A stretch of DNA of 64,000 nt from Calothrix sp. PCC 7103 (GTDB taxonomy: Bacteria > Cyanobacteriota > Cyanobacteriia > Cyanobacteriales > Nostocaceae). The notes below the pieces were generated by a model, which ran no database searches, was not told the origin of the DNA, and saw only the letters and a program-made list of their open reading frames with translations. Numbering within the stretch: position 1 is the first letter of the stretch; the number at the start of each line of letters is the position of its first letter. The position numbers were made by a program, and so were the translations under genes. The stretch spans positions 3,293,177 through 3,357,176 of the forward strand of contig NZ_KB217478.1 in NCBI RefSeq assembly GCF_000331305.1, read 5' to 3'. Positions 44,497 through 55,056 of the stretch are shown here, piece after piece.

Positions 44497-45135
44497 ACAA
44501 CATGCACTCAATCAGTACGGCATCTATTCCTTTAGACAGACAAGCAAAATTTATTACTTACTTTATTACTTACTTTATGAGTTGCTTGTGATATGTTGTG
44601 TATGCAGTGTTATTATGTTTGAGTAATGGCTTTTAAGATAACTGCATGATTATTTGAGGGTTATCAGGGAGAATGCTTTGAAAATTCACATAGTTTGTAG
44701 ATTTTTAAATCTGTGTGTGATTTTTTATTGAGATGAACTGAAAGACCTGTTTTAACTATCTAGCTGCAATCAAATAACCAATTGTTACGGATGGGGCTTT
44801 GACGGTCATTTTGATCTCGGTCTCTGGTCAAACCTTCTTCAGGGTCGTTTTTTGTGAAGATGGTGAAATGACAGAATTATTGTATAGATTTTTAAATACA
44901 TCATGAATACATCAATGTATGTTGATTAAGAACCACTTTTATCGCTTCACCCACTATTATTTGTTGGCGTAAACTATGTGAATAAAGGCATCCGCATTTG
45001 TGGAGTCGAAATGACGAGTCAGTAATTACTACTGTTACTCGCATTTTTTTGCGTCAAAATATTATTCTACTGAAAAATAAAATTGTATAACTCGTATGAA
45101 ATTTATGGCTGCTGACATGGTAAGCAGTTTGCGTT
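44497..45135. other. Spacer before the polysaccharide cluster
   Basis: AT-rich, about 0.6 kb. No gene, tRNA or strong hairpin that I can support. It probably contains the promoter of the polysaccharide cluster. Confidence 0.35.
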
Positions 45136-45162
45136 TTGTATTGCTGTAGGGGGTATCTAAAA

Positions 45163-45591
45163 TTGCTGAAAAGATGTGAACGAAACCGGAAACGCTCTAA
45201 GCGACGAGCGATATTTTGTCCAATACATGGATGCTATATCGATAGCGCTAGCCAAAAATATCCGCTATATGCTGATACACCTGGACAACTTCAGCAGCGC
45301 GGTGTACGCAGAAAAGAAGCCATGATATTGGTCGCATCTCAGACGGCAGTTAGTTTAGAAGGTGAATGGTTAGAAGCATTCTGGTGTGACCAATGCCAAA
45401 GAATTGAGTGGTACTATGTCAAGAAAAAAGACCGTATTTATGAAATATCGGTGGCGCCTGCTGAACTTTGGCAGCGCGCGATAGGAGTAATAAACCCTGA
45501 AGGAAATTCTTCTGTTGGAGAGTTTACCCGTAGACACGCGCGGATGACTGGTTACAATGTCAAAGAGGAATTTTATGTTCGCGGTACATAA
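45163..45591 (+). CDS. Conserved cyanobacterial hypothetical with Cys pairs
   Basis: A protein of about 142 residues, basic at the N-terminus (RCERNRKRSKRRAIFCPIHGC). Two cysteine groups, CPIHGC and CDQCQ, could form a zinc site. The middle has EGEWLEAFWCDQCQRIEWYYV. It ends TGYNVKEEFYVRG. I recall no named family, but its place just upstream of wzc-type genes suggests a link to polysaccharide export or its control. The frame is open from a TTG at 45136; the start at TTG 45163 is a guess because no ATG is available near the N-terminus. Confidence 0.7.
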   Translation: MLKRCERNRKRSKRRAIFCPIHGCYIDSASQKYPLYADTPGQLQQRGVRRKEAMILVASQTAVSLEGEWLEAFWCDQCQRIEWYYVKKKDRIYEISVAPAELWQRAIGVINPEGNSSVGEFTRRHARMTGYNVKEEFYVRGT

Positions 45592-45659
45592 CTATTGCAG
45601 ACCCTGGTTTGTTTGTTCAGGCGCAGCAATTAAAGTAATGAAGTAATTGAGATATCTGC

Positions 45660-47885
45660 ATGATAGATTCACTCCCAAACGTAGAAGAAATTGATTTTCA
45701 AAAATATTTACAGGTAGTACAGCGGCGTTGGTTGCCTGCTGTTGGGATTTTTGGAGTTATTGTCACTGCGGCATCAATATATGCCTTTTCATTGAAGCCA
45801 ACTTATGAAGCTCAAGGAAGTGTATTAATTAAAAGCGATAATACTTATTCTTTGACTGGGTTAGGCGAAAACTTGGGAAGAATTCAAGCTTTAACGCAAG
45901 AAGGTAGTCCATTAGAAACACAAGCAAAGATTGTAACATCAGTACCAGTGATTCAAGAAACTATCAAATCTTTAAATCTTAAAGATAAGGAAGGTAAAGC
46001 GATTGAAATTGAAGTATTAGTCAAAAAACTTAAAGTCAAAGGAGCCGTCGGTACTGATGTACTTGAAATCTTTTATACAGATGATGACCCGAAACTGGCA
46101 TCTCAAGTAGTAAACAAGGTTATCGACTTATATATCAACAGAAACGTTACAGATAATCAAGCAGAGGCGATTTCAGCACGTAAGTTTATTTTAAAGCAGC
46201 TACCAGAACGCGAGCAGGCTGTTAAACAAGAAGAGCTAACCTTGCGTAAATTTAAAGAAGATAATAAAGTTTTAGTGCTGCAAGAAGAAGCATCAAATGC
46301 AGTTACTATAATTTCGCAATTAGAAACAGAAATTACTAAAGCTCAAGCTGAATTAGTTGAGGTTGAACGAAAATTAGTAAATTTACGTAGTCAAGCCAAA
46401 GTTCAATCAGAGCAAGCTGCAACTTATGCTGATTTGAGTCAAATAAAAGGAACTCAAGATGTTTTAACTCAACTTCAACAAGCGGAAAGTCTGTTAAAAG
46501 TAGAGAAAACTCGCTTTCAGCCTGGACATCCAGCAGTGATAAATCTTGAAGAGAAGGTTGCTGCTCTTAAAGGTTTATTGAATGAGCGAACTACGCAAAT
46601 AACTGGTAGCAATAAGTCTGTTCCAGAGGGTAATATTCAAATTGGGGAATTAAGGCAGCAATTGATAGGAGAGTTAATCAGCACAGAAAATCAATATAAT
46701 GGACTTTCTGCTAAGATTTATCAACTACAACGGGCAAAATTTAATTATCAAAAACGCGCTCAAATTTTGCCTAAACTTGAACAAACTCAGCGTGAACTTG
46801 AACGGCGCCTTAAAGCAGCACAAACAACCTATGAAACGTTACTTACCAAACTACAAGAAGTAGATGTAGCACAAAACCAGAGGGTTGGAAATGCTCGAAT
46901 TATATCTAGTGCGCTTGTACCTAGTAAGCCAAGTGGCCCCCGCAGGATAATATTTATAGGCGCCGGGGCAGCAGCAGGAATAGTATTAGGTATAATCGCT
47001 GCGTTTGGGTTGGACTTGGTTGACAGGTCATTAAAGACAGTCAAAGAAGCAAGAGAATTATTCAAGTATACTTTGTTGGGGGTAATTCCAAATATCAGCA
47101 AACGGGCGCGAAATCGCTCCGAGCTTGATGTTGTTGAAGCGGCTATTCCTAGAGTTGCGACTGATTTTACGCACTATCCGCTAGGTGATTCTTATCAAAT
47201 GCTACGAGCCAACTTGAAATTTTTAAGTTCAGACCATGAACTGCGAGCATTTACTATAACAAGTTCTATATCTAAAGAGGGTAAATCTGAGGTTGCTGCA
47301 AACTTGGCTTTGGCAATGACCCAAGTTGGGCGAAGAGTATTAATCGTAGATGCAGATATGCGCCATCCGATTCAACATCATATTTGGTATCTCAACAATA
47401 ACATTGGTCTTTCTAATTTACTTGTAGAACAAATGGAAAGTGACAAAGTTATACAAGAAGTAATGCCTAACTTGTTTGTTCTACCATCTGGAGTTTTACC
47501 ACCTAATCCTTTGGCATTGCTCGACTCGATGCGAATGAGTGCATTAGTTGACGAATTTGTACGTGACTATGACTTTGTAATCTTCGATACGCCTGCTCTT
47601 GCCGGAACCGCTGATGCGGCTGTTATAGGTAATTTAACTGATGGCACTTTACTAGTGGTACGCCCTGGGGTGATTGATTACGCTAGTGCTAATGCTGCAA
47701 AAGGATTTTTAGCTCAGACAAGCCAGAAAATTTTAGGGATGGTTATCAACGGTGTAAATGTACGGCGAGAACCAGATAGTTACTTTTATTACAATACAAA
47801 CTCTGTTGAGTCATTGAAGGTGTTGCAAACTGATATCTTTAACAAAAGTAAGCGTATTGGCGGAGCAACAAGAAAGAATCAATAA
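45660..47885 (+). CDS. Wzc-like polysaccharide co-polymerase and tyrosine autokinase
   Basis: A 741-residue inner-membrane protein. It has a Wzz domain with the first membrane helix (WLPAVGIFGVIVTAASIYAF), a long periplasmic coiled-coil region (about 170-410), a second helix preceded by the Pro-rich motif (PSKPSGPRRIIFIGAGAAAGIVLG), and a cytoplasmic BY-kinase domain. The Walker A is ISKEGKSEVAANLA (Lys542), with Glu544 where most kinases have Thr. Walker A' is VLIVDADMRHP and Walker B FVIFDTPAL. The C-terminal tail has few tyrosines (YFYY). It controls chain length and export of capsule or EPS in the Wzx/Wzy pathway. It opens the cluster on this strand. Confidence 0.93.
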   Translation: MIDSLPNVEEIDFQKYLQVVQRRWLPAVGIFGVIVTAASIYAFSLKPTYEAQGSVLIKSDNTYSLTGLGENLGRIQALTQEGSPLETQAKIVTSVPVIQETIKSLNLKDKEGKAIEIEVLVKKLKVKGAVGTDVLEIFYTDDDPKLASQVVNKVIDLYINRNVTDNQAEAISARKFILKQLPEREQAVKQEELTLRKFKEDNKVLVLQEEASNAVTIISQLETEITKAQAELVEVERKLVNLRSQAKVQSEQAATYADLSQIKGTQDVLTQLQQAESLLKVEKTRFQPGHPAVINLEEKVAALKGLLNERTTQITGSNKSVPEGNIQIGELRQQLIGELISTENQYNGLSAKIYQLQRAKFNYQKRAQILPKLEQTQRELERRLKAAQTTYETLLTKLQEVDVAQNQRVGNARIISSALVPSKPSGPRRIIFIGAGAAAGIVLGIIAAFGLDLVDRSLKTVKEARELFKYTLLGVIPNISKRARNRSELDVVEAAIPRVATDFTHYPLGDSYQMLRANLKFLSSDHELRAFTITSSISKEGKSEVAANLALAMTQVGRRVLIVDADMRHPIQHHIWYLNNNIGLSNLLVEQMESDKVIQEVMPNLFVLPSGVLPPNPLALLDSMRMSALVDEFVRDYDFVIFDTPALAGTADAAVIGNLTDGTLLVVRPGVIDYASANAAKGFLAQTSQKILGMVINGVNVRREPDSYFYYNTNSVESLKVLQTDIFNKSKRIGGATRKNQ

Positions 47886-47967
47886 AAAGTATAATTAGAC
47901 AAAACTATTTGAGATTTTTCGCAAAATGCAAAAAAATCAATATTATAAATAATGGAGGGTAAATGCA

Positions 47968-49743
47968 ATGCTTAATAACTTTAAAAAATTTATTTATATA
48001 TTGGGTGATTCTAAGAAAAATTTGTTTTCGTTACTATCAGCATTTATACTTACTTCTGCAATAGAAGCCATTGGTATCGGTTTGATTGGACCATTTTTAA
48101 GTTTAGCTTTATATCCAAGAGCGGTTCAAAATATTCCAATTATAAATTGGATTTATCAACAATCTGGAATTTCAACAACACAATATTTTATTGCTCTTAT
48201 TGGTTTATTAATAGCTGTTGTATTTTGTTTTAAAGCAATATTGTACTTTTTTTTGAAATCATACATATATAAATTTATCTTTAGTCAAAAAGGAAGTCTT
48301 TGCTCGAAGTTGCTAAAAGCTTATTTACAGGCACCCTATACATTCTATTTACATAAAAACACTTCTCAAATAATTAGCAATATTGCCATAGAAACTGATA
48401 GATTCTGTTATGGATATACACTTCCTCTAATGGAAGTATTAACAAATTTTCTCATAGTTTTATCGTTGGTGCTGTTACTTGCTAAAACTGACATCATATT
48501 TTTAGTGATGGCATCAGCCGTCATCCTACCAGTTTTTGGTTTGTTCTACAAATTAAAAGATTCATTTAGCTATTTTGGGAAAGAAGCTTCAGAAGCTCGT
48601 AATGAGATGGTTAAAATTATTTCTCATGGGGTAGGAGGATTTAAAGAAACACGACTTATTGGTTGCGAAGAATACTTTGAGGTGCAAATGAGTTGTCAAG
48701 CTCATAGGCATGAAATATCTGAATCTCGCTTCCACAGTTATCAAATAATACCTAAAATTGCAATAGAGACAATTCTGGTTATATTCCTGTTGACGCTGGT
48801 ATCTGCCTACCAAGTTTTGTATCAAAAAGAAGTTCAAACGCTTATACCGACTTTGAGTGTATTTGCAGTGACTGCAATCAGACTTATACCTGCGGCTAGT
48901 ACAAGTATTGCAGGGCTTGGACAATTACAAAGTAATGGCTACTCTGTAAAACTAATTTACTATGATTTGAAGGAACTTGAAAAAGAAAGAGACAATAAAT
49001 CTTATATTATATCAAATTTACAAAGCATAAAAGACAAATTTACTTTTGAGAATCAAGTTAATATTCATAAAATAGCTTATCGCTATCCTAACGTGCAAAA
49101 TCTTGCATTATGCGACATATCACTTAAATTTAAAAAAGGAGAATCTATTGCGCTTATTGGCAAATCTGGAGCAGGAAAAACTACTTTAGTAGATGTTATA
49201 CTTGGTCTTCTTTACCCTGAATCAGGACAAATTACTGTTGATAATATTTCTGTATACGAAAACATCCGTGCTTGGCAGAATTTGATTGGTTATATTCCAC
49301 AAACTATTTTTCTAACTGATGATACAATCGAGCGAAATATTGCATTTGGAGTTCCAGATAATTTAATAGATTCTACAAAATTACAAAAAGCCATTGAATT
49401 GGCTCAACTAACTGAACTAATCAAGCAGCTTCCAAATGGGATTCAAACTACTGTTGGTGAACGAGGTGTTCGCTTGTCGGGTGGTCAGCGGCAGCGAATT
49501 GGTATAGCTCGTGCGCTGTATCATGAGCGAGAAATTTTAGTACTTGATGAAGCAACATCAGCTTTAGATAATGAAACAGAAAGTTTAGTTACAGATGCCA
49601 TACGCGCGTTATCTGGCAGTAAAACAATAATTATAATTGCACATAGACTTTCAACGATTGAGCATTGTGATCGCGTTTATATACTTGAATTTGGTCGCAT
49701 CGTAAAATCTGGAAATTACAACGAAGTTGTTGCCGCAATGTAG
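47968..49743 (+). CDS. ABC transporter, fused permease-ATPase (MsbA-type exporter)
   Basis: A 591-residue half-transporter. Six membrane helices lie in the first ~330 residues, followed by an ATPase domain: Walker A IGKSGAGKTTLVD (about residue 398), Q loop in GYIPQTIF, signature LSGGQRQRIGIARAL, Walker B ILVLDEATSALD and the switch His in IIIAHRLSTIE. In polysaccharide clusters such exporters flip lipid-linked glycans. No Wzx-type flippase is seen in the window, so this protein may fill that role. A ribosome site (ggagg) lies 11-15 bases before the ATG. Its DNA is AT-rich and lacks GGCGCC. Confidence 0.92.
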   Translation: MLNNFKKFIYILGDSKKNLFSLLSAFILTSAIEAIGIGLIGPFLSLALYPRAVQNIPIINWIYQQSGISTTQYFIALIGLLIAVVFCFKAILYFFLKSYIYKFIFSQKGSLCSKLLKAYLQAPYTFYLHKNTSQIISNIAIETDRFCYGYTLPLMEVLTNFLIVLSLVLLLAKTDIIFLVMASAVILPVFGLFYKLKDSFSYFGKEASEARNEMVKIISHGVGGFKETRLIGCEEYFEVQMSCQAHRHEISESRFHSYQIIPKIAIETILVIFLLTLVSAYQVLYQKEVQTLIPTLSVFAVTAIRLIPAASTSIAGLGQLQSNGYSVKLIYYDLKELEKERDNKSYIISNLQSIKDKFTFENQVNIHKIAYRYPNVQNLALCDISLKFKKGESIALIGKSGAGKTTLVDVILGLLYPESGQITVDNISVYENIRAWQNLIGYIPQTIFLTDDTIERNIAFGVPDNLIDSTKLQKAIELAQLTELIKQLPNGIQTTVGERGVRLSGGQRQRIGIARALYHEREILVLDEATSALDNETESLVTDAIRALSGSKTIIIIAHRLSTIEHCDRVYILEFGRIVKSGNYNEVVAAM

Positions 49744-49808
49744 TATTTAAATAAATCGTAAGTTTAAATAAGTTGTACAAATTTGACAATTGGAAATTTC
49801 ATTAATAT

Positions 49809-50939
49809 ATGGAGAATTTGAAAGTTTTTTTAATATTATCAAAGTTAGCAAATAACCCTTACAAAGATAGTTTATTAATAAATTTAAAGAATAAGGGTGT
49901 ATACGCAACCACAGATAGCGATAATACTTACAGCCGGGTTAAAATTTTTTTTATAAAACAAGTTTTAAGAAATGGAAAACCAGATATTCTGAATTTTCAC
50001 TTGTTGCATGATTTTTTTGTCTACAAAAAAGCTCATAATAGAATTTATTTTTATTACTATGATTTGATTCGTTTTATAAAGTTTTCAATTTTTATTTCTC
50101 AAATATTAATTTTGAAAATAATGAAAATTAAGATATTGTGGACTGTTCATGAGTGGCATGACAAATATGGAGGAAACCACATTCATAAGAGATGGGCTAC
50201 AATACTTGGAAAATTATTAGATGGTATTATTACTCATTGCGATACTACTCGTAAAGACGTTATTAAAGGACTAAACTTAGAAAAATCAAGTAAAGTATTT
50301 GTTGTACCTCACGCCAACTATATTGGTTCATATAAAAATCAAGTTTCTCAGTTAGAGTCTCGTAAAATATTAAATCTTCCTACAGACGGTTTAGTATTTC
50401 TCTTTTTCGGAAATATATTCCCTTCAAAAGGGATTATAGAGGCAATAGATAGTTTTATTAAATTACAAAGCAGCAAGGCTAGTTTATTAATTGCTGGTCG
50501 TCCGGTAGACGAAAAAATGGAAAAATTAATTAAAAATAAAATTGAAGGACGCAACAATATATTTCTGTTTCTCAAAGAAATTTCAGATGATGAAATCCAA
50601 TTTTATATGAATTCGTGCGACTGCATTTTACAACCATATAAAGTGTTTACAACGTCAGGAGTAACTATATTGTCAATGTCTTTTGGTAAAGTGTGTATTG
50701 CACCACGAGTAGGCTATTTCAATGATGTATTAGATGAGGCTGGATCTTTTTTGTACGACACAAGCTATGAAGATGGTTTACTAAAAGCGATGAAACTTGC
50801 AGATGAAAATCATAAGTACTTAGCTGAAATGGGCAAATATAACTTGCAAAAAGTTCAACAGTGGAATTGGAATTATGTTACTGACGAAATTATCAAAATA
50901 TTCCACACAAGTATAAATAGACAAGAAAGTAGATTATAG
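49809..50939 (+). CDS. GT4-type glycosyltransferase
   Basis: A 376-residue transferase with GT-B fold features. The acceptor-domain start is LKVFLILSKLANNPYKDSLL, WTVHEWHDKYGG gives the conserved histidine, and the donor-domain has LVFLFFGNIFPSKGIIEAI, LLIAGRPVDEKM and the late block DCILQPYKVFTTSGVTILSMS. In that block the usual E-x7-E is replaced by a less typical sequence, with Ser/Thr at the first position. The sugar and acceptor are unknown. The gene is strongly AT-rich (long runs of A and T), without GGCGCC, and unlike flanking chromosomal genes. Confidence 0.82.
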   Translation: MENLKVFLILSKLANNPYKDSLLINLKNKGVYATTDSDNTYSRVKIFFIKQVLRNGKPDILNFHLLHDFFVYKKAHNRIYFYYYDLIRFIKFSIFISQILILKIMKIKILWTVHEWHDKYGGNHIHKRWATILGKLLDGIITHCDTTRKDVIKGLNLEKSSKVFVVPHANYIGSYKNQVSQLESRKILNLPTDGLVFLFFGNIFPSKGIIEAIDSFIKLQSSKASLLIAGRPVDEKMEKLIKNKIEGRNNIFLFLKEISDDEIQFYMNSCDCILQPYKVFTTSGVTILSMSFGKVCIAPRVGYFNDVLDEAGSFLYDTSYEDGLLKAMKLADENHKYLAEMGKYNLQKVQQWNWNYVTDEIIKIFHTSINRQESRL

Positions 50940-51062
50940 CTCAATTATTTTATAATTTTTTCATAGTGCTGACTAAATGAAAAAATTGATGTATTAAAAT
51001 ATTTGAGTAAAGCTTGATTCACACAAACTGAAAAAAATCAAACGCAAATTTATTTTATATTT

Positions 51063-51869
51063 ATGGATTGCCTTAATCTTGGTTGCGGTTCTCGCTTTCA
51101 TTCCACTTGGACGAATTTAAATTTTACCTCAACTAGTAAGGAGGTTATTGCTCACAATTTAACCAAAGGAATTTGCTTTCCTGACGCGAGTTTTGATTTA
51201 GTCTATCACTCACATGTATTAGAACACTTTTCCCAAGCTGACGCTGAAGTCTTCTTACAAGAATGTTGGCGTGTATTACGCCCTCAAGGTGTTTTAAGAG
51301 TTGTAGTACCAGATTTAGAACAAATTGTTCGTACTTACTTAATTGCGCTTGAAAAAGCTAATAATGGCTCTGAAGAATGGGCAGCTAATTATCAGTGGAT
51401 TTTATTGGAAATGTTTGATCAGTTAGCAAGAAATGAGAATGGAGGAGAAATGAAGAAATATCTTTATCAACAACAAATACCTAATGAAAAGTTTATTATT
51501 CAACGCTGTGGCATTGAAGTCAAAAATCTAATTGAGATGTCAAAGCAAAAACGCAACAAAAGCAATAACTTGAAGCATATCCATGATTTATTTATTAAAC
51601 TTAGTAAATTTATGCTACAGTCTTTACCAGGTAAGATATATAGTAATTTTAAAATAGGAAGCTTTCGCCAAAGTGGCGAGATTCATCAATGGATGTATGA
51701 TCAATATTCATTGTCGCTTCTTCTAAAAAAGTGTGGTTTCCAAGATATTACTAAGCGTACAGCAACTGAAAGCTTTGTACCTTACTGGACAAGCTATAAC
51801 CTTGATACAGAGCCAGATAATAGTGTTTATAAACCCGATTCTTTATATATTGAAGCTCTTAAAAAATAA
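51063..51869 (+). CDS. SAM-dependent methyltransferase of the polysaccharide cluster
   Basis: A 268-residue class I methyltransferase. Motif I is LNLGCGSRFHSTWTNL at the very N-terminus; later motifs are FPDASFDLVYHSHVLEHF (about residues 40-57) and ECWRVLRPQGVLRVVVPDL. The C-terminal half carries a long insert and the block YDQYSLSLLLKKCGF typical of methyltransferases in glycan clusters. It may methylate a sugar of the repeat unit; the target is inferred from context. About 120 bases separate it from the gene before and 275 from the next. Confidence 0.85.
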   Translation: MDCLNLGCGSRFHSTWTNLNFTSTSKEVIAHNLTKGICFPDASFDLVYHSHVLEHFSQADAEVFLQECWRVLRPQGVLRVVVPDLEQIVRTYLIALEKANNGSEEWAANYQWILLEMFDQLARNENGGEMKKYLYQQQIPNEKFIIQRCGIEVKNLIEMSKQKRNKSNNLKHIHDLFIKLSKFMLQSLPGKIYSNFKIGSFRQSGEIHQWMYDQYSLSLLLKKCGFQDITKRTATESFVPYWTSYNLDTEPDNSVYKPDSLYIEALKK

Positions 51870-52144
51870 ATACAAGTAAATCTGTTGAAAAAGTAAGCTT
51901 ATGTTACAAAACTTAAAGAAACATGACATTTTAGAATCTAAATTTTTAGAGTTATGATGAGACCAGACGTACATTTGTTGGTGAGCATCCAGTTTTGACA
52001 AAACCAAAACTGAATGCTTCCCATTTGTTGAGCATACCAACAACTTACTTGTATCGAGATAAAATTATTAGAAGCTTCTAAACAATTTATAGTTTTTATG
52101 TTTAGATATTTGTAAATGGATTATTAAATACACATTATTTTAAT

Positions 52145-53461
52145 ATGTTTGAGATGACAAATAAATTATCAAGACTAAAAAAAAATGATTTAGAAAAGGT
52201 AGAAAGAGGGATTACTTTTTTATTACTTTTTTATTATTTAGGATTTAATATTCCAGAAGTAGCAACTCAAAGTTGGGCAGCATTTGGTTTCTTGGCTGTT
52301 CCTCTATTAATTCTTGTTTTATGGAGAAGATTCTTTTGGGTTTTAACAAGAGACTTACCATTATTATTGCTTATTATAGTTGTGCCTATATCGGCAATAT
52401 GGTCTGCAAATCCTACTTATACTTTGGCATATTCTAGAGCTTTTTTGTGTTCAACAGCATTTGGTATATATTTAGCTGCTCGTTATTCTCCAAAAGAACA
52501 AATGTGGCTTTTGACCTGGTTGTTTGGTATATCAATTTTTTTAAATTTCCTAGTCCCATTAGCTATACCATCTTATGGGATAGACGGAGGTTGGCGAGGT
52601 ATCAACCGTCATAAAAATGAATTGTCTGGAGCGATGGCAATAAGCGCTACTTTTTTCTTAACTAATGGCATTTATAGCAGTAGATATCGTTGGATCGCTT
52701 TAACTGGAGCAGGTTTTGCATTTTTTATTCTATTGCTTTCACAAGGGAAAGGAAGCCAAGGAATATTTTTCTTGCTACTACCTCTTCTGAGTGTTTATAA
52801 AATAGCTCAACAAGAGTACCGATTGAAGACTTTTTTAGGTATTAGTAGCATTCTTATTGGTGGGATTATAATTGTATCTGTTTTTGTGAACATCCAGTTT
52901 ATAGTGGTGGAGCTTTTAGGGAAGGACATGGGAGGTAATGGACGTGACTTGCTGTGGGATTATTTAATCAATAGAGGTCTGGAGAGACCTTGGCTTGGTT
53001 ATGGTTACGGTGGCTTTTGGACAAATCCAACTGAGGGGTTGGGGGTTGCGCTCAAAATACCTTGGTTAGCTGCTGGAGGTGCAGGAGAAGGAGGAGGTAA
53101 TGCTCATAGCAGTTATATTGATGTATTTTTACAATTAGGCTGGCTTGGATTGTCATTAGTTGGGATTAGTTTTTTAAAAGTACTGGTAAGAGTACTGTTG
53201 CTACTAGGTTTAAGCAAAGACAGAGAATATTTTTGGATGCTTCAATGCTTGCTAATAATTGCAATTACAAGTATTTACGAATCTTATGGAGGATTTTTAA
53301 CTTATCGACATTTATTTTGGGTTTTATATGTATCACATGCTTACTCTAGCGCGATTCATCTGCATAGAGTTTTTAGAACGGGTAATAAATTTATAAATAT
53401 ACAAGCAGAAAATAGTTCTTTAAGCTTATTTAAACTAAAACAATCTAAAATTGCAGAGTAA
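52145..53461 (+). CDS. O-antigen ligase/polymerase-family membrane protein
   Basis: A 438-residue protein with about ten to twelve hydrophobic helices and the large outer loop and motif typical of Wzy/WaaL-type enzymes. The motif is GWRGINRHKNELSGAMAI near residue 155, with further blocks LLLSQGKGSQGIFFLLL and WLGYGYGGFW, and the His-bearing NAHSSYIDVFLQLGWLGL. It probably polymerises the lipid-linked repeat units on the periplasmic side. It has no GGCGCC. The first Met-rich start (MFEMTNKLS) leaves a second Met four codons in. Confidence 0.88.
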   Translation: MFEMTNKLSRLKKNDLEKVERGITFLLLFYYLGFNIPEVATQSWAAFGFLAVPLLILVLWRRFFWVLTRDLPLLLLIIVVPISAIWSANPTYTLAYSRAFLCSTAFGIYLAARYSPKEQMWLLTWLFGISIFLNFLVPLAIPSYGIDGGWRGINRHKNELSGAMAISATFFLTNGIYSSRYRWIALTGAGFAFFILLLSQGKGSQGIFFLLLPLLSVYKIAQQEYRLKTFLGISSILIGGIIIVSVFVNIQFIVVELLGKDMGGNGRDLLWDYLINRGLERPWLGYGYGGFWTNPTEGLGVALKIPWLAAGGAGEGGGNAHSSYIDVFLQLGWLGLSLVGISFLKVLVRVLLLLGLSKDREYFWMLQCLLIIAITSIYESYGGFLTYRHLFWVLYVSHAYSSAIHLHRVFRTGNKFINIQAENSSLSLFKLKQSKIAE

Positions 53462-53522
53462 TATAACAATTTTGAGCGGAAAAGCTGAAATATTTATTTA
53501 AACTATTTGAGAGAAATCATCT

Positions 53523-54782
53523 GTGAAAATTATACATATAAGTACTTATGATATTGCAGGAGGTGCTGCCCGTGCTGCCTATCGATTGCATCAAGGTCTT
53601 CAGGCAATTAATCTTGATTCTAAGATGCTGGTGCAGGATAAGTTTGGTGATGATACAAATGTTTTTGCCCCACAAACCTCTTTGGAAAAAGGCATTGCTA
53701 AATTCGGGCATTTTTTAGACTCTGTGCCCCCACGTTTCTACCGTAGGCGCCAGCAAAGTGAATTTTCTACTCAATGGGCGCCAGATAGAATCATCCCTCA
53801 ATTAAATCGACTGAATCCAGATATAGTTAACCTTCATTGGATTAATGAAAGCCATTTGCAAATTGAGACAATTGCAAAGTTAAAAAAACCTGTTGTATGG
53901 ACTTTACATGATATGTGGTCTTTTACGGGTGGATGTCATTACACTCAAAACTGCAATAAATATATAAATTCCTGTGGTTCATGTCCTTTGCTTGGCAGTA
54001 ATAATGACTTTGATTTATCTCGAAAAATATGGCAAAGAAAATTCAATGCTTGGAAAAATACTAATTTAACCGTTGTATCTCTTAGCTCTTGGTTGGCTAA
54101 ATGTGCAAGCTCTAGTTCTCTGTTGAAACACCAAAGAATTGAGATTATACCTAATGGAATTGATACACATAGATATAAACCTATGAATCGACAAATTCTT
54201 AGAGAAATACTCAATTTGCCCCAAGATAAAATGTTAATATTATTTGGGTCTATTAATCCAACAAGTGCCCCTCGCAAAGGATTTTATTTTCTTGAGCTAG
54301 CTCTACGAGATTTATGTAAAGCTGGATGGCAAGACAAATTAGAATTAGTCGTAATTGGTTCTTCAAAACCACATAATCAAAAAGACTTTGGCTTAAAGAC
54401 TCATTATTTGGGTTGCTTAAGTGATGATATTTCATTATCTCAAATTTATGCAGCAGCAGATATTTTTATCGCACCTTCAATACAAGATAACTTCCCTAAT
54501 ACTGTATTGGAAGCCCTTGCTTGCGGTACACCTTGTGTCGCTTTCAATATTGGCGGTATGCCAGATATGATTGAACATCAAGGGAACGGTTATCTAGCTC
54601 ATCCTTTTGAAGTGAAAGATTTAGCTCAAGGAATATCTTGGGTTTTAGAAAATAGAGAACGATATCAAAAATTATGCCGACGCGCTCGCGAAAAGGCTGA
54701 ACAAGAATTTACTCAAGAAATACAAGCACGTCGTTATATCTCGTTATACAGCGAAATTTTATCTGAACATAAAGCATATTAG
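53523..54782 (+). CDS. GT4 glycosyltransferase
   Basis: A 419-residue GT-B transferase. The start is KIIHISTYDIAGGAARAAYRL, a type common in cyanobacterial clusters. WTLHDMWSFTGGCHYTQNC is a Cys-rich acceptor segment, the donor domain starts near IIPNGIDTHRYKP, and the E-x7-E region is PSIQDNFPNTVLEALACGTP. The nucleotide-sugar and acceptor are not predictable. The start codon is GTG, with gagaga upstream. GGCGCC sites reappear in this gene (near 53.75 kb), unlike in the four before it. Confidence 0.9.
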   Translation: MKIIHISTYDIAGGAARAAYRLHQGLQAINLDSKMLVQDKFGDDTNVFAPQTSLEKGIAKFGHFLDSVPPRFYRRRQQSEFSTQWAPDRIIPQLNRLNPDIVNLHWINESHLQIETIAKLKKPVVWTLHDMWSFTGGCHYTQNCNKYINSCGSCPLLGSNNDFDLSRKIWQRKFNAWKNTNLTVVSLSSWLAKCASSSSLLKHQRIEIIPNGIDTHRYKPMNRQILREILNLPQDKMLILFGSINPTSAPRKGFYFLELALRDLCKAGWQDKLELVVIGSSKPHNQKDFGLKTHYLGCLSDDISLSQIYAAADIFIAPSIQDNFPNTVLEALACGTPCVAFNIGGMPDMIEHQGNGYLAHPFEVKDLAQGISWVLENRERYQKLCRRAREKAEQEFTQEIQARRYISLYSEILSEHKAY

Positions 54783-55056
54783 ATTAGTCGCACAAATTTA
54801 CATTTTGAACATACATTTCGCAAATTTTTAAATTATTTTCAAATTACGTAAATCTGGGTATTCACTATGTTGAGCCAATTTATCGGTTATATCAGTTATA
54901 ATAAATGGTATTTTTGTTTGAAAAATTATTTTTAAAGTCAGGTAAAAAGAGTATAAGCAGATATCATTTTAAGCTCAAAAGAGACTTGCTGAGGCAGGCC
55001 GCTTTTATATTTTTAATATCAATATAAACATCTTGTTTGTAAAAGGAAAATATAAG

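Noticed and set aside
47268-47300. Inactive Wzc kinase because of an odd Walker A
   Set aside because: Lys542 and Ser543 are kept; only the following Thr is changed to Glu, and Walker A' and B are intact, so loss of function is not supported.
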